In this document: piece by piece, positions 1 to 12,899 of the stretch
How positions within the stretch are numbered: position 1 is the stretch's first letter
Layout: every line of letters begins with the position of its first letter
NCBI GenBank assembly: GCA_004794655.1
Contig: SMMW01000559.1
Coordinates: 248,001-312,000 of the forward strand
Origin: Marisa cornuarietis
Lineage: Eukaryota > Mollusca > Gastropoda > Architaenioglossa > Ampullariidae
Direction of reading: 5' to 3'
DNA length: 64,000 bases
Translations under genes and position numbers: made by a program
The notes under the pieces: model-generated
Told to the model about the DNA's origin: nothing
Databases searched by the model: none
Seen by the model: only the letters and a program-made list of their open reading frames with translations

Positions 1-2315
1 CGACTGGACGGGAAGTGATTAGTAAAATGACCGTGAGGTTTTCATGGACCAAGGCTCTTGTGTGATGAAGATGCTGTTTTATGAGAGCCTGAAGACTGTG
101 CTCACGCGCAAAAAGCGGCAGCATGACCGATTGGTTGATTAAGATTTCCGCGAGTGATGGATAGACAAATCTTTCTGGATGTAAAAGAGGACGTGAAAGA
201 TGGACTGGTGGAAAGGAAGGATGGGGGTGGTGGGAGAGACTAAGACACACAAAACTTAAACAAAACTTTTCTTTTCACGTTAAGTTTATGTTATTAGAAA
301 ATGCAATATAAAAATATGTTTTATGTATTAAAAAAGGGTAAAGGGTACTTTCAGCTGGAGATTTTGGGGAAAGTAAATTTCATCTAAGGCACGGAATTTC
401 AAAGGAGGAACCCAGCCCTTTCCACAATTTCCTTGATTAATCAGCTACACATTCATGCTGTCGGCTGGACCACAAAGGGGTGGGGGGAAGAGGGGAACTT
501 CCAGCCACGGGTCCGAACAGGAATGCATTTACCACTAGGCTGCGTGCGCTGCCTCCCCATACTGTTACATAAGTGAAACATCGAGAAATGTAAACTCATT
601 GAACTTGCTTATTTGTGTGCACGTATCTAATCACTGAGTCATACCACACTACACTGTGTTATACCCCATTATATTGTATTATACTGAAGAACACCATATT
701 TGCATTATGCTGCATTTTGCCGCCTTATATGGTATTATATCGTATTATACTGTATGTTACATTGCATTCTATTTTACAGCTAGACCCATGTTCACATAAT
801 TTCAGTACAGCCATATTCCTACCAGCCAGATAACATGCTTGTGCTATGGACAACTCTTACCCTCAGTAATGCCATCATTTATTGCCTATGCGATTCTAGT
901 TGGAGGAAGTGGGATGGTATCTTGGGCCAAGAGTACTGGTGATAAACTCTTATCTACTGTGCTATCGCTCTTTTGGCATCGAGATTATGTACTTTTAAAT
1001 ATACTTCCTTCAATATTGAGTCACTGTTACATCCTGACCTTAGCAGTCGATTTTCTGGAAGTGATGATGGTGGCAAACTGATAAAACATAACCCTCTACG
1101 AAATAAAGAGGAAACATGAATCCTCACGTGAGGCCATTTTCTCTGTTCCAGTTTTAAATTTTAATGCACAGGTCCCACAGTTTCCCACAGGTGCATCTCT
1201 AAAACACAAGAATTGTCATTGTTCAAGGTTTAGTCCCCGGTGTCATTACCGCATTAATTTAATTATCTTAATTTTTTGTCAAAGCTACTAAAACAAGACT
1301 GGAAGTGCAGACAGCAAACGAACACCTATTCAGCAGTTTGGGGCAGAGGGAGAAGGTAGACTGTGTTTTCCATATCTCTGACCTGCAGCTGGAGAGAGCA
1401 CGCTGCTTCAACATACACATTCAATACAAACAGTAATATGATGACCAGCAAGTCGATTGACTCGGTTAATATTGCACACAATTGTGTGCATGCATGCCAG
1501 CATGTGTACTAAAAGCATGTGAGCGCGTGCGTGTGCATGTGCGAGAAGAAGGGAAGTGCGAAAGTTCAGCAGAAGAGACGAAAGAATTTTTTTATTTTCC
1601 TAATTTTTTTTTTTTTGCTCAAGTTTTTCCCTTTTTTGTCATGAATTTCAAGTTTAAAATTTACTTTTCTCCAAAGCGCGATTGAGAGGTGAAAGGCTTT
1701 CAACCACGTGACACGCTTAGTCAACAGTATTCATTGCGCTGAACGATGGCAGCTCTCGTGCAGCTCTCGGCCCGCTCTCGGCAAACATGCGATGTGTCAG
1801 AGTGTTATGACGGAGCTGTTCGATCGCTTTCCAGGTAGTGAAGAGCGGGCTGCTCTTGCATTATAAAACATTGGAGTTATTGACTTGCGACCACACTGCC
1901 GCTAAGGTGAGCGCAATAAGCCCATGCTTCCTGCTGGCGTCCCCCAAAAAAGTGAAGGTTTCGAATTAAGTGAAAATTATAAGACCTTTAAGCCTATTGC
2001 CAATATCCTGCACTGGCCAATTTCCTCTGCTTTATTCGATCTCAGGAAAATACTTCCGCCACTGGATTGCAAACTGTCGAATCTGATTTAAAAACAGCAG
2101 TATAATGCTGCCGTAGGAAGGAAATAAAGAAAAATCATAAACAATAGAAACAACCGACTTTGTTTTTAGCGGTGTAAGGGTACATACAAAAATTCCGCAG
2201 CGAATAAAATTCTAAGGATCTTTAAAATTGAGCGTGAAATAGAAAAAATATCAATAGGCAAGTCCATGGCTACAAAGATCAGTCAAACAGGGACAAAGCA
2301 GACAGGTTAAGCGTG
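1..2315. other. Intergenic, no gene seen
   Basis: I find no convincing exon, RNA gene or terminal-repeat element here. The stretch is AT-rich and contains homopolymer runs, for example the poly-T near 1588-1617. Short open frames lack family resemblance and splice context. A pyrimidine/purine-mixed, somewhat GC-richer segment around 1700-1930 carries repeated 'gctctcg' words but no recognisable product. Confidence 0.6.
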
Positions 2316-2846
2316 CCTGGCGATATAAGGGTCTGGCTAGACTGACGAAATAAGGCAGAACTGCAGATATAAGGATCTGACTACACTGACGAAATAATAC
2401 AGAACTGGCGATATAAGGGTCTGACTGGACTGATGAAATAATACAGAACTGGCGATATAAGGGTCTGACTGGACTGATGAAATAATACAGAACTGGCGAT
2501 ATAAGGGTCTGACTGGACTGATGAAATAATACAGAACTGGCGATATAAGGGTCTGACTGGACTGATGAAATAATACAGAACTGGCGATATAAGGGTCTGA
2601 CTGGACTGATGAAATAATACAGAACTGGCGATATAAGGGTCTGACTGGACTGATGAAATAATACAGAACTGGCGATATAAGGGTCTGACTATAAGGGTCT
2701 GACTGGACTGATGAAATAATACAGAACTGGCGATATAAGGGTCTGACTACACTGATGAAACAGTACAGAACTGGCGATATAAGGGTCTGACCGGACTGAT
2801 GAAATAATACAGAACTGGTGATATAAGTATTTGTCTCACATGATGA
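2316..2846. repeat. 44-bp minisatellite array, about 12 copies
   Basis: A tandem array with an exact 44-bp period: the word 'gatataa' recurs at 2322, 2366, 2410 and onward. The central copies (about 2400-2690) are nearly identical, while the edge copies are diverged, as is usual when unequal exchange homogenises the middle of an array. One register break at about 2689-2703 repeats a partial 'gactataagggtct' segment. Because 44 is not a multiple of three and the unit lacks stops on the minus strand, a 170-codon open frame appears at 2337-2849. It is a by-product of the repeat; no start context, splice signal or homology supports translation. Confidence 0.95.
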
Positions 2847-2849
2847 CAT

Positions 2850-5800
2850 AAGGATCTGACTGTGTTAATGATACAAAATTTCACAAAATACAGAGAGTAC
2901 AGGAAACATGATTTCACCTGATCAAGATGCGAGGATTCTCGCTAAGAACGTTTATCTGCATCCCCCAAATGTAACATAATGTGTTTAGTCAAGATAATGA
3001 AAAAGGGCACAGCAAAGTCTGGGTCAACAATCACTTGTAATCTGCTAGAGTGAGACAACACAGAGAAACAAGCTTGTCTTCCGCTGGTCTGACCACTTCA
3101 ATGATATCAAAGAAAATTCAATACGAAAAGCTTTGGGGACAGTTGCAAATCATTCTTATAAATTTGAACGCTTTTAGGCCTAATATCTATTTAAACTGTT
3201 TTACACAAAGCTTATAGACACATTGAATAACAACAAAATTTTAGAACTTATCTAATGAAAATCGTTCTAAATAAGATAAAGCTGATGAACCTGGATCCCT
3301 TCAGTACATGCTAATGTAAAATAGTGACTCCCATGGAAAAGCAGCGGAAATAAAATTTTCCATAGGCAATGGAGCAGAGCTACTAAATGGATTATTTTCT
3401 TTGTCAAATTCAAGACAACGATAACGATCATTAAGAGTCATTGCGATCTCTTCAACAACTCTGGAAAAACCGGTTTGCTGAAATCCAAATGGAAGTAGCC
3501 CAAGCGCTCTATGCATACAGACTGCATCAGGAGATAAGGTAATAAGAAGTTCAACAAAATCATTCCACACCTGACAGGTAGACAGTGGCTTGAACACAAA
3601 GTTCGGAGAGTTTAGGGTAGGATTTAGAAAAGGTGGTCCACAGTTCTAAGAATCTAAGAAGGAAAATTGCCCAAGGCTGGCAACACCTCGGCAGAACCAC
3701 TCACGCGCGGAGGAGGAAAGACATTCCTCACCAACCTCACAAAATGAGAGAAATTCTTCCGAAGGTCTACTGTCTACCTCGTCAGCAGAGCAGACAGCCT
3801 GTCCAGTCCCCAGGAGGTGCTTAGAGGAGGGATCTGTTGTGGTATGACAGCCTTCTGACATGCGTGCCACACCAGCAGCCTCGTCAAAACTTCCCTGCGA
3901 GGCACAGCGACAATAAGCTGAGAGAACAGTCGGAAGATATCGCAGAATGGACTGTCGAAATGCATGCACCGCCTAGGGGACAAACAGACCCTGTCACCTG
4001 TTGGGTCTGCCCCTATAAAACGTCAATACGTGTGCACGGAATCCTTTTGAAATAATAATAACAGCAACATATAATCATAATCATCAGCACTTCTACATCA
4101 TCGTCATCTCTCATACTGTTTAACTGGTGGCCAGGCAGATCGGAAGAATAGACAATCACTACTGTCTGGTGAATCAATGAGAATGTTACTGACACTGACG
4201 GAGTGAAATAAAATTTTCCCTAAAAGCTGAGATTACGCCCCTTTATACTCGCTACACTGTTACCACAAAATCTCGAATCATTAAGTCCCGAAACCAATCT
4301 CGCTGGCCTTAAATGGAAAATTGCAGAGAAAGCCTTTCTGGAGCTGTCTGATCGGTCGGCGTTTCATCCCCTTTCTGTGACAGCCTGCAAGCCTTCCACT
4401 GGACGGCTGTCCAAACTTCTTTTTGCATAAGTAAACGACTTTCAGCGCTTTTCTCTAAATAATGCGTCCAGATTTACGATGAGAACTCCCAGGTTCCCTT
4501 GGGAACATCTCCTCAACAAGACAGCTGTCTTCGACTTGAAATCTGCCTGGATTTTGTGCGCTGCAGGACAACATGAGATGTCATCTTGCAAACTTTATCC
4601 TTTAGATGAGGGTGAAGATCTTTTTTCTGTTTTGTTTTGTCCTTTCTTTCCTTTTTTTGTCAGGGGAAGGGATGTGTTCTCTGCGTATGACTTTCTCACA
4701 CCAAGCCTGTAGACAGACGATGTTTTTTTACTGTCTGTGGTAAAACGAAATTTTGAAAAAATAAGACTTTCAGAAGGTCCACAAAACAAGTCTCGTTTTC
4801 AAAAAGGTCAACCGAAATTAGGCCTTGCTTTCAAAACACTCGCTCAAAATAAATATCGATTTCAAAAAGTCCACCATCCTTGGCCAGTAATTGTTACTGC
4901 TTTCAAGCGGAGAGCTTAGAGGGCAAGTTGCTCTCACTACATCTGTTTACGTGGACGGTTAAAAAAGAAAGCTCACTTAAACAAGCCATTTATCTTCACG
5001 GAAAAAGCGCTATTGACAAAATGGAGTTGTAAATGCGCGTAGAAGGGCTGCTGGTATTAGACCCCAACTATTGCCAAGAAAAAAAAATACCTGGAAAACT
5101 GCGTGCAATAGTCCTCACGATCCTTCGAGAAGTCTGTGAAGATGCCAACCGGTAAAAACTGAGCTGTCTGAGCATCTACTGTTCTGCTTTGTCGGACCTA
5201 ACAGAGACCCGGTTACCGCGAACGGGTCAATGGATCACGGATGTTGTAAGTATCGTCTCCGTATTTATCTGCGACAGACATTCGTGACACTGCGAGTTCT
5301 ATGCCCACCTGGGTGCTATCAATCTCGCTTGCTTCCGTTCTTTCGGACCGGGCATTTTGCTTTGAGGCGAGGTGGCGTCAAACGTCTGTCGTTTTGATTG
5401 GTGAATGCGTTCCACAGAGCCCTCTGGGAAGATAAAGTTGTATTGTATTATATTAAGACATGGTAACTGACCGGCTTCCAGTACTCATGCATCTTGTTAC
5501 ATTTGAATCTTAGAACCTTATACCTCTGTCCCTGAAATGCCATTTTATGGGTCGAACATTGAACAAATGGCCTGACTTTGAAAAGCAAACCTATGGCTGT
5601 ATGCAAAAGGCAAAAAGGCGAGTTTGCCTTATTAAATGACAAATACTTAGGTTTTAGATAGTTTCCGCACACAGTGTTTGGGTGGCAAACCAACCGTTTA
5701 CTTACAATCGAGTATTAAAAAAAAGTTACGGGGTATGCAGTGTACAAGATGGCTGCCATGTTTTGTTGTCTGATGACGTCATCAAAACCATTTAGCGCGA

Positions 5801-8800
5801 GCGTTCACTTTCGGTCTTCTAAATGTGGCGATTGACACCTTGGCATCTGGGGGGTCGACCAGTAGAATTTCTAACCCGAGTAAAGCGAAGAGGAACTGCG
5901 CGAAGTAGAAAAGACTGGTATGACACAGGATGCGTTTCTTGTCACGTGGTACATCCCACTTCCCGAAATAGGGTTGATTTGTTTTTCTTCGTGAAAGAGT
6001 ACAAAACATGGCGGCATCGGAAAACGAGCACATGTTTAGACTTTAGACTGTAATGATGGGGTGTCTCTACAAAGTCCAACTTGCCATTTCCCTTCTCTCC
6101 TTTTTAATATCAAAACTATGCTTTGATCCTTGAAATAGCGAACCAGTGTGGTTTGATTCTTCACCAAACAAAAGGGACTGTTAATCTCTGAAACGGCAAA
6201 CTTCTGGTTCTATTCTTTTAATAGTAAGCCTATGTTTGACGTGGAGGGCGCATGTCTGTAACAGTGATCTAGAAATTAATGGAACTGAAGAAAGCCCAAA
6301 TAATAATTATCACACAGTGCCATCCACTGGCCGAACCAGTGTCTTTGTTTGAAGCTTAGCCACTATCCAGGACCGTCTACTACACTTTAAAATATGGAGT
6401 ATCATCTGATTACAGGGCTTGTAGGGGCACCAGCTGACCATTATACTGGAGAAGCCTTTGCTTTCTATACGGAAAGCTTCGAAATCAGAGAAATGTAAAT
6501 TCCTCAAGTACGATGTTCTATTTCAGACATACGGAAAAAAGGTCAAGGAATGTTTATTTTAAATTCCTGAATTATTCAGTGATAATACTAGCAAGACTTT
6601 TACACTGAAGTCTAGCAAGTTAATCTAGCAAGTTGACACTTCGAAATGTACGACCACTGCTTTGTTCATAGAGCAGAATATGACTGTCCATACGCCAAGA
6701 TGTGAAGCTACGATGTGGATATGTGCTCTTCTACTGCACATACCAGAAAAGAACACAAAGATTTACCAATAAACCAATATCAATAAATATATTTTATTTA
6801 TATCAATTTATCAATAAATATATTTTATAAATGCTTTTAATTAAGAGGCAAAGGGACATTACCAAAGATTAGTTGAAAAAACTGGAATTAATTTTAAGTT
6901 TGAGAGGCTGACATTTTGATAATTTTTTTATATCAGATAAATAACCTAAGCAGCAGATAAGCATCCATTATTCTTATTAAGCGCACCATGGATGAGAATC
7001 GGGTGCACTGAGCCCTGAGAAATGCTTAGATAATCACGCCAATTGTCGCCCTTTCCCCAAGATGATGTTTCGTCCGCCCACGCTGAAAGGTTCATTAGAC
7101 TTGGCAGACAGGCTGGGTCAATGAACCGTGCGTTTGAAATTCTCCGGTTTCCACTGTATGCCTTCAATACAGAATGCAGTTTAGTGAGTTTTGCACCGAC
7201 AGTGTCTCGCGCCGTCTCGCGGCACTAGACGTGAAGGTGCCAAGCACCTGGTACAGGAGAAGTCAACAAGAGAGGGAGAAAATGTTGGGATGTGACTTTA
7301 GCTAAGCATGCAATACCATAATGTTGTAAAGCTGGCAATAAAAGATTGTTGCTGTTGGAATAAATGCATCGACGGCAATGCCCCCATCTGCTGCTGTATT
7401 TGCAGAAATCAGGGTCTTTCCATTTATCAAGCTAGTCTCTTCCCAATCTCTGGTCGGTCTTCTGAAAAGGTCCCTGATAAGGAAAATCAATATTTCGCTT
7501 CACAGAAATTCCATTTTAACAGAATAAGATAGCGGATAATCGCCTTCTTACATAGCTTCCGATAGACGGCTTGTCTACCATGTGTACACAGCTTCGTAAG
7601 TTACTTTCCTGAAACTGAAAGCAATTAGTAGGGTGCTTTGAATCAAGATTTTCTCGTCACTTGTTGTTAACATCAACCTAAAGGGTACAAAGAAGGTCGA
7701 TAAAAGGTCTTCCTTCCAATGCTATACTTTATCTTGGTACGGCTTTTTAACTCAGTCCCGGATTTTCGTGCACCACTTCCGACCGACAAGGCCCATATTG
7801 CAGCAGGGAACACCAAGGTCGAAATGGGAGTTGCTATTTCCCAGCTGTAATCACAGTTCTGTTACGGAGTAATTTTCCGATGGACTGAGGTCTGAAAGAT
7901 GCAATGAGTCTACTTCCTATGATTCATATTTGGGCGGACAGGGGCAATGCAAGAGGCCTTTTCGCCTTCCTGTCCTGTAATATGGATGGATTTAGGTTTA
8001 GTTGCCAGTATCCACCACAGTGTCCACTGCTTGCGATCTCAAAATGCTTGTGGCTGCGCAGCAAGGTTGCAGCGTCACGTGGAAGCTTTGCTGTGAAGCT
8101 AAAGTTCATTTCCGCCTTCAAGGTTCCGATCAGTTCCGATGGCTCCAAGGAGACACATTATCCTATCGCTTGGGAACGGGGTACAATATGATAAAACATG
8201 AGATATCTGCAGATCTTTGAGATGACTGTTGATCTGCACACCCAAAAGACCGATTTCCGTTCAGTCCACAGTTACTTGGCCAAGAGAAATTCCTCTTTTT
8301 TATGGGGAATACGGATAGACTGTGTCCGAAGGCTGTAATCGTCAAACTGCTGCAGAATTTGTGGCACACACGACAAGCAACGAAAACTGTGCTCCCCAGT
8401 CAGTGCTTACAATCTTACCCAGTTTGTAGAAGACAAATCAAAAAGAATTAAAAGGACTAATCAAATTATTCCTAGTAATAAAAAAAAAATGTTGAGATCA
8501 AAAGTAAGTGGTTGCTGACCGCCCTCGACATTGCCGGGTTTCACTTCTGCAGTTCTAATTATTTGCAGGTTTTCCATCAACAATTAAATGACAGTGATAT
8601 TCCTTCGCCTAACTGTTTTGAGGAACTGCTTTATTATTTCGTTCGGCTCTGGGTCTACGTCGACTTTGGGGTGTCTCCTTCTGTTTTATGCTTTTTTGTG
8701 CCACACTAAACCTGTTTTGAGTTGTTCTATGACTGTGCCCAGCCGTTTCCACCTGTCGACCATTCTGCCACTATTAAGTCTCCGTAGCCGATTGTTCGTC

Positions 8801-11800
8801 TGGACTATCTTGTCTTGATTTGGGGGATTACTGTCTCCATTTTCCTGCAATTCTAACTTTTTGTTTCTTTTCTACTTAATAAAAATTTATTATAAAAACT
8901 AAAATTTTGTAAAATGTGTCGATTGTTAAAGAAATTAAGGATGCCAAGCTCACGGTCTTGGCGCTAGAAATATAAAACTCGTGAACCTCATAATGTTGAA
9001 CACAGGAATACAATGTCTATACGACATGAACAAAGACATGAGAATTTTAAGGTGCTTCTTTCTTGCGACAGCCGGGGTGGCCCACTCTCAAATCGTCTGC
9101 TTCTGAAACCATTTGCGGTCGACGAGTATCACCTGCTTTGCGATTTTAGCTTATGCTGGCGGCAGGCGACACATAAATGGAAAAGACAAGTAACAAAAGA
9201 GAAATATCTAAGAAATTTACAATTGTAAAAGCTGTCAAACTTCTTAATTTACTATGCAGCAGCAAGCAGAATCTCCATTCTGCGCCAATCTCACCAAGCA
9301 AGGCCGCATGCGGTCAACTCGCAAAGACGATATCATCGCTGTTCACTCCGTTGTTTGCTCCATTATCGCGATATCAACGTAAATCGTTGCAGTGCATCAT
9401 AAGAAAATCCATGCAGTTATCTTTACTGAGATATCGAAGTAAACCTGACGGCGACAGTTTCAAAACTAACCGTATACTTGAAATGGCAGATGAATATCTA
9501 GAAACTGAAGAGGAGTCAGAAAAGTTCATAGGGAGAAAAACCTACACCATCAGTCTCATAAACTCGCCATTTCCCTTTCAGTAATTTTCTCTTAATTTAC
9601 TGGGTTAACATACGAAATGGGTACCCGAGAGAAATTCAATATTAACGCGCACATTTTTTTTATTTTTTAAAAATAATGTTTTTCTCGTTGCTGTCTGCAC
9701 ACTATCCTTACCGACCGCCTTTTACTGCGATAGGCAGTGCAGACAAACAGGGTCGCTTGCTCAGGATAATCCTCGGAGGAGCGGGGTCCCATTACTAGTT
9801 CTCCGGGCATCACACGTCCCTTTCACCTCGGCTGATCCCTTCGCGACGTCCCCAACTTCCGGTAGCAGCTTCCATGATTTATTTTCACTGCGATGCGCAG
9901 GCGTAAATTCATTAAGACGGGATCCAGATGAGACACTCGGAGCACCATCTACCGAATGGCATGTGCTGTTGGCATGAATGGCATGTAACATCCCCGATCT
10001 GCGCATGCCCTGATTTCTTCGTAAGAATTATGCAGACAGACCGGTGCCTGCAGTTCCTTATTAAATAAAAACCTTAAAACGGGGAGGAAAACCACTGCTA
10101 AAATGTCATCTCGTTACTAACTTCAAAATTTCCTTAGAAAATAGGTTAAATGTATGTGTGGCCTCTGCTGGTGCGTGTGTGTATGTATGTGTGAACGCGC
10201 ACGCACGCACAAGTCCTGGACAGGTCCCGCAAATGAAATTCCCAGGAGAGACAGCGGTTTTATAGACACCGAAATCCACTTTACTCTCAAATTTAAATTC
10301 TGCCGAGCGCTAGGAAAGAGAATAGTCTCGCTTAGATCACTGGCCTGCTTTTAATTCAGAGCACGCGTGCCCTAAGTATGAGACACTTAGCTTCCATTTT
10401 ATATCTACCAAAGCCGCCGCAGCACTTTGACAGCGATAGCTGACCTTTGCGATGAACTTTTCCTTCTCTGATGTAAAAGACAGAGTGTAACGCGAGAAGG
10501 AGGCCAAAGAAAACGAAGGAGTATAAAATGTACTATCTGATGCAACGGTACTTGAAAAGAGTTTGTATCTACATTGTTTACAAGCAGTCAGGATCACCAC
10601 TGAAAGCTGTTTGCTTACAGAGATGTTCAGCGGAAAATCGATTTTCCTGATCTGAACAAACAAGCAGCTATCCTGTTCTCCCTCACTGATATACTACAGA
10701 ATAGCAGATTTTAAAAAATTCTTTAAAGGACATATTTTTTAAAGCCTTTTTACACAGTTTCTGTTTTTACTCTACTATTATCTTTTGCCTTCAAATAATT
10801 CTGCAAATATCTGAATATAAAAACCAGCCAAAAAGTAAGACATTCTGGATGCAATCTGAAAACAAACTTTTCAAATATGACTTTTGCTGGAAGCCTTCTT
10901 GTAAAGTGAAATGATTTTGAATTCATGTTAAAAATTAGTTTTTCAAATAATCAGCGTTAATGCTTAGTTTCCCCAAAAATTTAGCTTTGAAATGGGTCTA
11001 ATAGAAAATGTCAGAGAAATATGTTTTTTAAAAGGCAGCTACCTTCAATTACATTAGCGAACTTTTTTTCTAATTTATCCACGCCTCTCGGCTAGAGTGG
11101 AAGATCTGGACATAGCTGACGGATAATAACTCTTCAACATGACAATTTTTTTCCGTGTCATTTACCACTGCTTCGGTTCTTAACTCCAAGCACTGTCTCC
11201 TTGGGTTTTGTCTTCTGGACACTAATTGCAGTCAAATGAAGCAGAAAGCTGGAGGATAGTTTCGGCCACGAGTGCCTGGTTTTCATTTTCTGATTTAGTG
11301 GATGGGACATTGTTCATGCCAGACTCATGCGAGACACAGATGATTATTTTTTGTGAACCGCGAAAACGAGCCAACCGAAATATTTCCTCACAATGCTTAG
11401 ATTCAGGACAGCATCTGAAAAAGCGCCGTGGCATGAACCTTTTTTTTAACAACTTACTCTGGCAGAACACATCGATCCCCATTTGAAAGCAACATTTTCT
11501 ATATTGTATCGATTCCAGGAGAACCCTGAAGCCTCTGTGGTTTCAAAACTGGACAAGAACAAATATGTTGAGACGTGTAAGGCATCCGAGACACGAACTT
11601 TGCACTACAACGAATACGGAGTAACAGGAGATTACCAATGTGCCCCAGATGTTGGAGCTGTTCATGGTTTTGCCCAGGAGAGACTTAACACTCTAAATAT
11701 AAAGATTAGAGTTGCTAGTGGTACTAAAACGAAAGCTAAGTATCCACTTAAAACAGATGTGGTCTTTGGCAAAGGGCAGCATGGCATGTGTTAAGTCCAG

Positions 11801-12560
11801 AGTTTCCTGAAGAAAGTGCTCTTTAAACCCTCTTGAAATGGCTTCATTATTGGTCTAGTGATGCAATTTTTCTACAACTGGCTTTACATTGGTGCAAAAT
11901 AAAATTTCCCAAATGCTGGGAGTACAGCACCCTGTCATTATCAAGATGTCCACCTACAAACATCCTTATGCAAAGAAAGATTAAAATTGGTGATGTAACA
12001 TATGTACACAAACGTCTAATCAACGTTTTTTTGCAGGTTCTCTACTGGATGAGGTCATTGACAACGAAAACATATTCACTTACAATCCTGATGTCTGTGT
12101 TGTCTGATGCCGACAGCACAGCGACATCATCGTGTTTCTGTCTAAAACACTGTTGTACAACAGGCTACACAAACTATACCCCACAGTAGCACCAGCACAA
12201 CGAATAAAGACCTCAAAGCCTGTGATATATCATTATGTCTTCCCTTACTAATAATAGTTCTGATACTTGTAACTGTACAAATTGTTTTCTTTTGCAGCTA
12301 AAACGTGTAGCTTATTCAAGGAATTGTAAAAAAAAATATATAAAATTATATAAAAGGAATTATAAAAAAAATAAGTTTGCATTCCGTGCAGCAGCTGAGG
12401 TGTCTTTTACTTTTGAAATCTCTATTTTCCATCTATCTAGATAGTTCTTTATTTTTGTATAGCCATTCACTTCAAAGGGGAAAGGAACAAAGCAAAAATC
12501 TTAAGGATTGAAGCTGGAACAAAGATACTGTCAAAGAGGCTCTATCAATTTTTTACCCCA
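2850..12560. other. Long intergenic stretch, no gene seen
   Basis: About 9.7 kb without a recognisable gene. Open frames are short and unlike any family I know, including the 135-codon one at 9177-9584 and the 103-codon one at 11483-11794. Possible regulatory material lies near 5745-6015: a perfect CRE palindrome at 5771-5784 next to YY1-like 'aagatggctgcc', with 'aacatggcggc' further on. Around 6770-6835 there is a short AT-rich local duplication containing 'atcaataaatatatttta'. No transposon termini were identified. Confidence 0.55.
5745..5784. promoter_or_regulatory. Candidate CRE/ATF site beside YY1-like site
   Basis: Positions 5771-5784 read TGATGACGTCATCA, a perfect 14-bp palindrome containing the full CRE core TGACGTCA. 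Just upstream, 5746-5757 has AAGATGGCTGCC, which resembles a YY1 element. The pair is typical of short proximal promoters. No downstream exon could be confirmed, so this is a motif-level call only. Confidence 0.3.
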
Positions 12561-12885
12561 CCCCCCACCCCCCATCTTTTTCTTCTCGCAGGCCGGGCTG
12601 ACAGAATCGCTGCAAGAGAAAGTGAGAGAGAGAGACATCAGCATGGCGAGAGTAATGCAATATGATGACCACTGGGTCGAGATAACGCTTCCAGCCAAGC
12701 GACCAAAGACTGACAAAAGTTGTCCCGGCACGCGACGAGCAGACACCGCGCGTGCCCCGCACGTGCGTTTCAGCCTCCGTGCACTCAGCACGCGCCCCCT
12801 CACGGCGGGGAAGGGAGCGAGGCGAGGGGAGGATAAAGTCACGTACGGTACACACGGTCACGCAAGAAAGCGGGAGACATTGTGA
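12560..12885 (+). other. GC-rich block with candidate splice acceptor and open frame
   Basis: A C/T-rich tract at about 12553-12588 ends in 'ttctcgcag' at 12591, which reads as a strong splice acceptor. It is followed by an open frame to 12885, with an internal ATG in good context (agcATGGCG) at about 12643. The frame would read MARVMQYDDHWVEITLPAKR and onward. The segment 12700-12850 is CpG-rich. I do not recognise the product and see no clear donor at the 3' end, so this may be an isolated exon, a non-coding RNA exon or chance. Confidence 0.2.
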
Positions 12886-12899
12886 GAGACTGGAAAAGT

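Noticed and set aside
2316..2846. CRISPR-like array
   Set aside because: The repeats are directly adjacent with no unique spacers; it is a tandem minisatellite in a eukaryotic genome.
2337..2849. 170-codon repeat protein on the minus strand
   Set aside because: The frame exists only because the 44-bp unit lacks stops; no start context, splice signals or homology.
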